10,120 nucleotides of DNA from SIO4C1 sp039820425. GTDB lineage: Bacteria; Cyanobacteriota; Cyanobacteriia; Phormidesmidales; Phormidesmidaceae. Positions 5,146 to 10,120 of this stretch are shown here, one piece after another. Both the position numbers and the translations under genes were made by a program. The stretch spans positions 1 through 10,120 of the forward strand of contig JBCBQD010000220.1 in the NCBI GenBank assembly GCA_039820425.1, given 5' to 3'. The notes beneath the pieces were generated by a model. That model saw only the letters and a list, made by a program, of their open reading frames with translations, was not told the origin of the DNA and ran no database searches. Numbering within the stretch: position 1 is the first letter of the stretch; each line of letters opens with the position of its first letter.

Positions 5146-7773
5146 ATGGTGAATCAGATCAAACAGAACATGCTGAACCGGTTTACGGCTTTACCCTGTT
5201 GTAGCGGCGTTTTGTTGACCGCTGGTGTCACCCTCACCATCGAACTCTTTAGGCAGTACGACGTGCTTCTGCCTGCGCCATTTTTGCTGATTTTAACCAC
5301 AATTGCCTTGAGTGCTAGTTTTTGGGGTCTGCGGGCGGGGGTGTGCAGTGCTAGCGTGTGGACGCTTTATTTAATCTATGCAGCGCAGGTACCGTTTGGC
5401 CCCAAAACCCTCACAGGTGGGCCCTTTCAAGTTGTAACAGGGATATCATTGGCCCTGTTGCTGGCCAGTTTGCAGGGTCATAAAACCGATCACAACAAGC
5501 GCCTCACCCAACATCTCACGACAATTCGTAACACCTTAGAACAGCGGGTTAAAGACCGCACCCTTGATTTGGTCAATACCAATGAGCTGCTGCGGCAAGA
5601 AATTAGCGATCGCATCCAACTGGAAGCCCAGCTCAAACATCGCATTGCCTTTGACCAACTCATCGCCAATATCTCAACCCGATTTATCACCCTCAACGAT
5701 CAAGCCATACCCCCTGCCATCGATCAGGCGCTTAAAGCAGTGGGGGAGTTCACCCAGGTTGACACCAGCTTTATTTTTCTATTTTCAACCGACCAAACCA
5801 CCATCAGCCTGGCCTATGAATGGGTCGCCCCAGTTTACCCGTCGCAGATTGCGCTGGTTCAAAATGTACCTGTGACGATGTTTCCCAAAAGTTTGGCAGA
5901 CCTGCTCCAGGGTGAGATTGTGCACATACCCGATGTGGCGAATGTACCCGTCGAATTGGCGATTGACCAGGCGGGTTGGCAACAGGTCAATCTACACTCA
6001 GTGCTGACAGTGCCGCTGGCCTCTCAAACCAAGGTTCTGGGCGGCGTTGGCTTTGCAACCTTTGATGGCAAAACCCAATGGTCAGAGAGCGACACCCAGC
6101 TCTTAGAAACCTTTAGCCAAATCCTCAGCAACGCCCTCCAGCGCCAGCACACCGAAACTGACCTGCGCAAAAGCGAAGAACGCTGGCAGCTGGCCGTGCA
6201 AAACGATGGCATTTTTGATGTTGACTTACGAACGGGTGAGACCTTTTTCTCAACCCGTTGGAAAGAGATGCTGGGCTATGCTGAGCACGAACTTAGAAAC
6301 GATAACAACGAATGGTGGAGCCGCATCCACCCCGATGACTTAGCCCATATTATTGAGGCTGACTGGGCCTATCGCCACGGGCAAACCCCCTATTTTCAAG
6401 AAGAATACCGCCTGCAGTGCAAAGATGGCCACTATAAATGGATCTTAGGCCGAGGGCATGCCCTATTTGATGACAACGGTGAGGCCACGCGGCTGATTGG
6501 CTCCCATACGGATATTAGCGATCGCAAACAAGCCGAAGCTCAACTGCGTCAGGTGAATAGTCAGCTAGAAACCCGAGTACGAGAGCGTACCGCCGCTTTA
6601 CGTGCCAGCGAACAGCGGTATCGCATGCTCTACAACCATACCCCGGTGATGATGCACTCCATCGATCGCCAGGGGCGGCTGGTGAGTGTCAGCGACTATT
6701 GGCTCGAGAACATGGGCTACACCCGAGCCGAGGTGCTTCATCATAAGTCAACCGATTTTTTAACCGAGGCCTCCCGTCAGTACGCCCTCAAAGTCGTCCT
6801 GCCAGAGTACTTTCAGACCGGATACTGCAGAGAGGTGCCGTATCAGTTCGTCACGAAAACCGGCAAGATTATCGACGTGTTGCTCTCTGCCACCGCCGAG
6901 CGGGATGCTTCGGGGGAAGTGATGCGATCGCTGGCGGTGCTCATCGATGTGACCGAGCGCGCCGCCATCGAGCGCATGAAAGAAGAATTTATCTCAGCGG
7001 TCAGCCATGAGTTACGCACCCCTTTGACTGCACTGCACGGGGCACTCGATTTGCTCTCAACTGGCCTGACGCCCTCCGGCTCAGCACAAGGGCAACACGT
7101 CATCGAGATTGCCGCTCAGCATTCTCATCGCCTGGTTAGCCTTGTCAACGACATTCTAGAGATAGAGCGCTTAGAGTCTGGCATCCTCAACCTCAATCGC
7201 ACCCTACTCAAGACCACCGAGCTGACCCAGAAAGCGATCACCCTTGCCCAGATGCAGGCCGAGTCAGCCAGGATCCACCTCGAGCTTAGCGACCCCAGCT
7301 TTGATCTGGTGGCCGACGGCGATCGCCTGATGCAGGTGCTGATCAACTTACTCAGCAACGGTATTAAATTTTCTGACCCCGGCAGCAGCGTCAAGATTAG
7401 CACCCAAAGGCTAGCAACTCTCCCTGCTGAGGCGGCTTCATCAAACACCCACCTTCCTAATACAGACCCATCGCCCCCCGCAGCGACACCTGTCATCTTA
7501 TTTAAGGTCGCAGATCAAGGCAGGGGTATTCCCGCCGATAAACTCGATCAAATCTTTGAACGATTTCGTCAGGTAGATGCGTCTGACTCTCGCCAAAAGG
7601 GGGGCACCGGCCTGGGGCTGGCCATTTGCCGCAGTATCGTCCAACAGCACGGCGGCCAGATTTGGGTAGACAGTGAGCTGGGTCAAGGCAGCTGCTTTTA
7701 TTTCACAATTCCCCAGGGCAATGTGGGTGAGATTGCAGCCCTCCATAAAAAAAATCACCATCAATCACCATAA
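5146..7773 (+). CDS. Membrane-bound sensor histidine kinase: TM - GAF - PAS - PAS - HisKA - HATPase
   Basis: This 875-residue sensor kinase has four predicted membrane helices (about 18-35, 42-60, 63-81, 94-110), similar in pattern to the KdpD-type/DUF4118 module, then a coiled coil (about 115-165). A GAF domain follows (about 168-332), then a PAS_3-type PAS with its PAC tail (about 345-460, IHPDD and GSHTDISDRKQAE), a second coiled coil (LETRVRERTAALRASEQRY, 474-492), and a second PAS (about 490-602). In HisKA the phosphorylated residue is His621 in SHELRTPL. The ATPase has N box Asn738, G1 box DQGRGIP (790-796), F box FERFRQVD and G2 box GGTGLGL. No receiver or Hpt follows, so the upstream hybrid regulator is the obvious partner. 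No Cys or His in the GAF domain clearly marks a bilin or heme site, so the signal is unknown. A Pro/Ser/Thr-rich insert occupies about 757-782 in the ATPase domain. The ATG has only a modest GGACAG upstream. Confidence 0.95.
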   Translation: MVNQIKQNMLNRFTALPCCSGVLLTAGVTLTIELFRQYDVLLPAPFLLILTTIALSASFWGLRAGVCSASVWTLYLIYAAQVPFGPKTLTGGPFQVVTGISLALLLASLQGHKTDHNKRLTQHLTTIRNTLEQRVKDRTLDLVNTNELLRQEISDRIQLEAQLKHRIAFDQLIANISTRFITLNDQAIPPAIDQALKAVGEFTQVDTSFIFLFSTDQTTISLAYEWVAPVYPSQIALVQNVPVTMFPKSLADLLQGEIVHIPDVANVPVELAIDQAGWQQVNLHSVLTVPLASQTKVLGGVGFATFDGKTQWSESDTQLLETFSQILSNALQRQHTETDLRKSEERWQLAVQNDGIFDVDLRTGETFFSTRWKEMLGYAEHELRNDNNEWWSRIHPDDLAHIIEADWAYRHGQTPYFQEEYRLQCKDGHYKWILGRGHALFDDNGEATRLIGSHTDISDRKQAEAQLRQVNSQLETRVRERTAALRASEQRYRMLYNHTPVMMHSIDRQGRLVSVSDYWLENMGYTRAEVLHHKSTDFLTEASRQYALKVVLPEYFQTGYCREVPYQFVTKTGKIIDVLLSATAERDASGEVMRSLAVLIDVTERAAIERMKEEFISAVSHELRTPLTALHGALDLLSTGLTPSGSAQGQHVIEIAAQHSHRLVSLVNDILEIERLESGILNLNRTLLKTTELTQKAITLAQMQAESARIHLELSDPSFDLVADGDRLMQVLINLLSNGIKFSDPGSSVKISTQRLATLPAEAASSNTHLPNTDPSPPAATPVILFKVADQGRGIPADKLDQIFERFRQVDASDSRQKGGTGLGLAICRSIVQQHGGQIWVDSELGQGSCFYFTIPQGNVGEIAALHKKNHHQSP

Positions 7774-7930
7774 AAAAGATCTATTAAATAATTGACCCAA
7801 AATCCTCCAATCACTGACAGAATCAGCGTGTCAACAGGTTGCCTCAGTCGCCTCTGTGTGCAATGGTAACTTCGGGACATTCTTCTAGAAATTCAGCTAA
7901 TCTTTCCAATTGCATCAGTCCAGGTAGGCC
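7774..7930 (+). other. Spacer between kinase and single-domain receiver
   Basis: There is no ORF here. It starts AT-rich and has a TTGACC at 7792-7797 with no good -10 at 16-18 bases. AGGTAGG (7922-7928) directly before the ATG at 7931 is the likely Shine-Dalgarno. No terminator hairpin with a T tract is visible after the kinase, so read-through into the receiver gene is possible. Confidence 0.4.
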
Positions 7931-8308
7931 ATGAAGCGGGTTTTAGTCATTGATGATGAGGCTGGCGTCAGAGAAATCATTCAGCTGTCGCTAGAGACCG
8001 CCGCTGGGTGGCAGGTGCTAACAGCAGACTCAGGGGCACAGGGGATTGAGATCGCCCAGGTTGAGCCCCTAGACGTTATTTTGCTCGACGTGATGATGCC
8101 GGACCAAGATGGCGTCGTCACTTTTCAGCAATTACAAACCGACCCCAAAACAGCCGACATTCCGGTTATTTTTTTAACTGCCAAAGCCCGCAACACTGAG
8201 TTGCAGCGATTCACAGATTTGGGCGTTACTGGCGTCATTACCAAACCCTTCGAAGCCAGAAATCTAGTCAGGCAAATTCGCGCCATCCTGAAGGATGCCC
8301 CTGGTTGA
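7931..8308 (+). CDS. Single-domain response regulator (CheY-like receiver)
   Basis: This 125-residue protein is a stand-alone phosphoacceptor with no output domain. It has the full active site: Asp8-Asp9 in VIDDE, phosphoacceptor Asp53 in ILLDVMMP, Thr83 in IFLTA and Lys105 in ITKPF. It aligns with a receiver from end to end and leaves only a short tail (KDAPG). An AGGTAGG Shine-Dalgarno precedes the ATG. Stand-alone receivers act by protein-protein contact or as shuttles and phosphate sinks in phosphorelays. With a kinase and an Hpt-bearing regulator just upstream on the same strand, a shuttle or competitor role in that relay is the natural inference. The spacing (157 bases after the kinase) leaves it open whether it has its own promoter. 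Confidence 0.95.
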   Translation: MKRVLVIDDEAGVREIIQLSLETAAGWQVLTADSGAQGIEIAQVEPLDVILLDVMMPDQDGVVTFQQLQTDPKTADIPVIFLTAKARNTELQRFTDLGVTGVITKPFEARNLVRQIRAILKDAPG

Positions 8309-8367
8309 CTCACAACACTTTTTGCCAGACGACTCAAACCGTAGCAACCCCGGCAAGACCAGCCTAC

Positions 8368-8387
8368 GCCGGTTCGTCAAAACCGGC
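8368..8387 (+). repeat. GC-rich stem-loop after the receiver gene
   Basis: GCCGGTT (8368-8374) pairs perfectly with AACCGGC (8381-8387) around CGTCAA. It sits 60 bases after the receiver stop and could mark the 3' end of that transcript. The bases that follow (CCCATTG) lack a T tract, so intrinsic termination is doubtful. Confidence 0.4.
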
Positions 8388-8393
8388 CCCCAT

Positions 8394-8427
8394 TGATAAG
8401 CCCCTGATAAGCCCCTGATAAGCCCCT
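8394..8427. repeat. 11-bp tandem repeat, three perfect copies
   Basis: TGATAAGCCCC occurs at 8394-8404, 8405-8415 and 8416-8426, followed by one more T. The period is one DNA helical turn, so any bound protein would sit on one face. It lies just upstream of the 11-bp-period TCACA direct repeat and the -10 box of the next gene. Confidence 0.9.
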
Positions 8428-8431
8428 CGCC

Positions 8432-8464
8432 TGTCACAAAAAAGTCACAGCTGCTTTCTATACT
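8432..8464 (+). promoter_or_regulatory. PhoB-box-like direct repeat with a TATACT -10 box
   Basis: GTCACA at 8433-8438 and GTCACA at 8444-8449 form an 11-bp-period direct repeat. Nine bases later comes TATACT (8459-8464), a good -10. No -35 hexamer is present; the repeats occupy that place, as in promoters activated by PhoB/OmpR-type regulators. Read from 8431, 15 of 18 positions match an E. coli-style pho box (CTGTCATAAAACTGTCAC). Cyanobacterial Pho boxes differ, so phosphate control should not be assumed. The expected transcript would start near 8471 with an 80-base leader. Confidence 0.55.
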
Positions 8465-8496
8465 CGGCCAATGAAATAACCCCTTTTGTGAGGTAC

Positions 8497-8540
8497 ATGC
8501 TCATTGCACCCATGCATGACCCACGGTTCCTAATGAGCAT
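8497..8540 (+). repeat. 9-bp inverted repeat in the leader of the Glu-receiver gene
   Basis: ATGCTCATT (8497-8505) is the perfect reverse complement of AATGAGCAT (8532-8540), with 26 bases between. The right arm ends ten bases before the ATG at 8551, so a folded leader would cover the ribosome landing area, and the left arm contains the start of the possible upstream ORF. Confidence 0.6.
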
Positions 8541-8547
8541 TTATTGA
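8497..8547 (+). CDS. Possible 16-residue upstream ORF
   Basis: ATG at 8497 opens a reading frame encoding MLIAPMHDPRFLMSIY and ends at TGA 8545-8547, three bases before the ATG of the next gene. GTGAGG (8488-8493) could serve as ribosome-binding site, but is only three bases from the ATG, closer than normal. A second in-frame ATG is at 8512. If translated, ribosomes stopping at the TGA would be placed to start the downstream gene, which has no Shine-Dalgarno of its own. This is an inference from layout; such short frames also arise by chance. Confidence 0.25.
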   Translation: MLIAPMHDPRFLMSIY

Positions 8548-8550
8548 ATA

Positions 8551-8910
8551 ATGGCCACCATATACGTCATCGAAGATTGCTTAATCACCCAAAACTTGAT
8601 CATGGATATCCTCCAGGCTAACGGGGCCTTATGTCTGGGCTGCCGACGTGTTGATGAAGCCCTCCAAACCATGCCCGTTGCCCCACCGGACCTGATCATC
8701 CTAGAGCCCCTGACCGACCAGCGACGGGGGTTCAAATTCTTTCATGAAGTTCGACAAAACCCCAAAACTGAGTATGTGCCGATTGTGCTGATTACCGCCG
8801 CCGCCAAAGCAAGCGTCCGCGATTTGCTTGAGACAGCGGGTGGCCCTACCCTGTATCGGAGCAAGCCCTATGACCCCAATGAGCTGGTTGCGATCGCCCA
8901 AGCCCTTTAG
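8551..8910 (+). CDS. Receiver-like protein with Glu replacing the phosphoacceptor Asp
   Basis: The 119-residue product has the receiver fold pattern: MATIYVIEDCLITQNLIMDIL at the N-terminus, PIVLITA with Thr82, and YRSKPYDPNEL with Lys105. Acidic residues Glu8 and Asp9 are kept. The position of the phosphorylated Asp is Glu52 (DLIILEPLTD), and the loop after it lacks the usual MMP. Asp-to-Glu at this site often mimics the phosphorylated state, so the protein may be constitutively active or phosphorylation-independent. It has no output domain and must act through a partner. It lies 242 bases after the intact receiver, with its own candidate promoter, and just before a protein of unknown function. 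The ATG has no clear Shine-Dalgarno. Confidence 0.88.
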   Translation: MATIYVIEDCLITQNLIMDILQANGALCLGCRRVDEALQTMPVAPPDLIILEPLTDQRRGFKFFHEVRQNPKTEYVPIVLITAAAKASVRDLLETAGGPTLYRSKPYDPNELVAIAQAL

Positions 8911-8962
8911 CCAACGACCCGTGAATGCTACTCAACGCCTTAATGCTAGCAGTCGGCCCAGT

Positions 8963-9385
8963 ATGCCCAACCCGCCCGAACACCTCGACGCCGCCCTCGT
9001 CGTTACCATCAGCGTTTTCAAAACCCAGGCCCCCAATGCATTTAAGCCCCTCAAAGCCTTCCTATCCTTTTTAGAGAACCCCAAAGATATCGAGCAAACG
9101 TTACTACAGGCCACCTGTGACTGCGCACTCAATGCCGAAACCACCTTTAATTGGATAGTGCAAAACCGTTTAGCCCTTAAACCCGACTTAGATCTCGATC
9201 AATACATCCGCAAACTGGTGCTCAATAAACTCATCGACCAAGGCTTTGCCCTCGGCCAAGATTTTAGATTTGAGCTCAAGACCCAGCTATGGCTCACCCC
9301 TAAAGCCTGCGCCAGCCTGCTGCAACTTTGCAACCCCGCCGAAATCAAATTGATCACCAACTTACTGGCACTTAAAACGGCTTAA
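8963..9385 (+). CDS. Conserved-looking protein of unknown function, 140 residues
   Basis: I do not recognise this family securely. From the ATG at 8963 it encodes 140 residues beginning MPNPPEHLDAALVVTISVFK. It looks soluble and mostly helical, with Cys52, Cys54, Cys116 and Cys123. The C-terminal part (about 80-140: helix, GFALGQDFRFEL, QLWLTPKACASLL, AEIKLITNLLAL) recalls in pattern the KilA-N/AntA-type antirepressor ends (GF..G.DF, then LT...A..L), but I cannot confirm homology by eye. An in-frame GTG at 8921, eleven bases after the previous stop, would add 14 residues; the frame is open back to 8828, inside the preceding gene. No start has a good Shine-Dalgarno. The 53-base gap suggests co-transcription with the Glu-receiver gene. 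The stop codon abuts the 3' end of the convergent tRNA-Thr gene. Confidence 0.7.
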   Translation: MPNPPEHLDAALVVTISVFKTQAPNAFKPLKAFLSFLENPKDIEQTLLQATCDCALNAETTFNWIVQNRLALKPDLDLDQYIRKLVLNKLIDQGFALGQDFRFELKTQLWLTPKACASLLQLCNPAEIKLITNLLALKTA

Positions 9386-9457
<72 letters not shown>

Positions 9458-9547
9458 AGTATAGGATTTGTGATTTTAGATTGACGATTTTGGATTAATT
9501 AAGTTTGTGCACCCTAAAATCCAAAATCACAAATCTAAAATTGTTTG
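9458..9547. repeat. AT-rich inverted repeat in the tRNA-Tyr/tRNA-Thr spacer
   Basis: The 90-base spacer carries a perfect 13-bp inverted repeat, GATTTGTGATTTT (9465-9477) with AAAATCACAAATC (9523-9535). A second 11-bp pair, GATTTTGGATT (9486-9496) with AATCCAAAATC (9518-9528), overlaps the same right arm, so the two stems compete. Units such as AAAATCCAAAATC resemble degenerate AT-rich repeats frequent in cyanobacterial intergenic DNA (from memory). Confidence 0.85.
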
Positions 9548-9632
9548 TGGTGGGCCGGGCTGGATTCGAACCAGCGTAAGCATAGCTAGCGGATTTACAG
9601 TCCGCCCCCATTAACCACTCGGGCACCGACCC
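9548..9632 (-). tRNA. trnY: tRNA-Tyr (anticodon GTA)
   Basis: On the minus strand, acceptor GGGTCGG pairs with CCGGCCC (one T-G wobble). The anticodon stem GCGGA/TCCGC encloses CTGTAAA, giving anticodon GTA. The long variable arm (TAGCTATGCTTAC) is the class II form expected of bacterial tRNA-Tyr. The T-stem GCTGG/CCAGC encloses TTCGAAT. Discriminator A is followed by an encoded CCA (complement of 9548-9550), unlike the tRNA-Thr next to it. It lies upstream of tRNA-Thr on the same strand and is probably in the same transcript. Confidence 0.97.
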
Positions 9633-10120
9633 TTGTCTACCACAATTCTGGCGTATTCACGGTTATTGATCGTAGCACACGCCAGGCACCTCCGTGAGAG
9701 TAAATTCCTTGAATTTCACGTACTCTCCAAAGAATCCCGAAAATTAATAATAGATCTACAAAAGACCGGATACAACCAAATGACAAGGAAGAATATGTTA
9801 ATCTAATTTTGATTGAAATTAAAATATCTCGCTTATATCGGACTTTCCTATATGAAACCGCTGTTTTATCTCAAGTCAAGAAATAGATTTTAACTGCATG
9901 TTCTACAAGACTTTTAGACATTTTTCAAAAAGATTTTTTTGATTCAAGATTCGGTGTATTTGAAGTTATATATTGACTCTAATAGCCTTTTTTTAGGGCA
10001 TTGAAAGGTATTGAGCTGACTTTTTTGTTTTAGCTGCGAACCTTCTGAGTTTAGTCCAGAAGACTACACTTCGAAGATGTTGAGACCTATTTTTTTATCA
10101 TTGGTGCTGTAGAAGGAGGA
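9633..10120. other. 488-base AT-rich non-coding region up to the right edge
   Basis: No ORF is credible. Near 9670-9680 the minus strand holds TACGAT, a possible -10 for the tRNA operon. At 9693-9726 there is an inverted-repeat cluster: CGTGA/TCACG, AGAGTA/TACTCT and AAATTC/GAATTT can pair in two alternative ways. From about 9740 on the sequence turns markedly AT-rich with many T runs. TTGACT (9973-9978) lacks a good -10. CTTCTG (10042-10047) and CAGAAG (10057-10062) form a small stem, followed by the palindrome CTTCGAAG (10069-10076). It probably holds the promoter and a structured leader of the gene beginning past the edge. Confidence 0.6.
10113..10120 (+). promoter_or_regulatory. Strong Shine-Dalgarno for a gene starting beyond the window
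   Basis: AAGGAGGA at the last eight bases is a near-perfect complement of the 16S rRNA 3' end, much stronger than the ribosome-binding sites of most genes in this window. A start codon should lie about 5-10 bases past the right edge. The gene's identity cannot be told. Confidence 0.75.

Larger units (their letters stand above)
2938..8897. repeat. HIP1 octamers GCGATCGC, seven copies
   Basis: HIP1 is the highly iterated palindrome of many cyanobacterial genomes. Copies found by eye are at 2938, 4871, 5606, 6518, 6924, 7319 and 8890 (start positions), all inside coding sequences. None is present in the first 2.9 kb. Their frequency supports cyanobacterial origin and shows that the signalling genes share the host's sequence habits rather than being recent arrivals from elsewhere. 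Confidence 0.9.

Noticed and set aside
5668..6140. Kinase GAF domain as a bilin-binding phytochrome/cyanobacteriochrome
   Set aside because: No Cys is present in the GAF region and no DXCF or CH motif is visible, so covalent chromophore attachment is not supported.
7125..7764. Minus-strand frames of 88 and 123 codons opposite the kinase 3' part
   Set aside because: They are antisense to conserved HisKA/ATPase sequence, a usual side effect of codon bias.
7747..7777. A8 run and ATCACCAT duplication at the kinase 3' end as a programmed frameshift
   Set aside because: They lie in the last codons, after all catalytic boxes, and no longer alternative frame follows.
8394..8427. Possible CRISPR array
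   Set aside because: The repeats are 11 bp and directly adjacent with no spacers, so this is a simple tandem repeat.
8828..8962. N-terminal extension of the 140-residue protein back to 8828
   Set aside because: It would overlap the Glu-receiver gene by 83 bases and its added residues look like an out-of-frame translation; 8963 (or GTG 8921) is more natural.

Overview
The window reads as cyanobacterial chromosome. The evidence is psaC (photosystem I iron-sulfur subunit), an acyl carrier protein gene next to it, seven copies of the HIP1 octamer GCGATCGC, and long kinases of the PAS/GAF type common in filamentous and Leptolyngbya-like cyanobacteria. The genus cannot be fixed from the sequence alone.

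Layout. Positions 1-188 (minus) hold the 5' part of acpP. A 387-base divergent intergenic region separates it from psaC (576-821, plus), which ends at a strong intrinsic terminator. ftsX (917-1819, minus) follows tail-to-tail, without ftsE beside it. A 413-base repeat-bearing spacer leads to def (peptide deformylase, 2233-2796, plus), then a palindromic repeat and a 65-residue two-helix membrane protein gene (2893-3090).

Positions 3244 to 9385 (plus) form a signalling block. It encodes a 611-residue regulator (REC - winged helix - Hpt - degenerate REC - REC), an 875-residue membrane histidine kinase (four helices - GAF - PAS - PAS - HisKA - ATPase), a 125-residue single-domain receiver, a 119-residue receiver with Glu in place of the phosphoacceptor Asp, and a 140-residue protein of unknown function. 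The kinase has no receiver or Hpt of its own, while the regulator carries receivers and an Hpt. The simplest inference is that they form one phosphorelay ending in transcription control. Similar 11-bp-period direct repeats built on TCACA lie upstream of the first regulator and of the Glu-receiver gene. In the second case they sit where an OmpR/PhoB-type activator would bind, just ahead of a TATACT -10 box. This suggests autoregulation of the block.

On the minus strand at 9386-9632 are tRNA-Thr(GGT) and tRNA-Tyr(GTA), probably co-transcribed, with a large inverted repeat between them. The last 488 bases are AT-rich and non-coding. They end in a near-perfect Shine-Dalgarno sequence, so a gene must begin just past the right edge.
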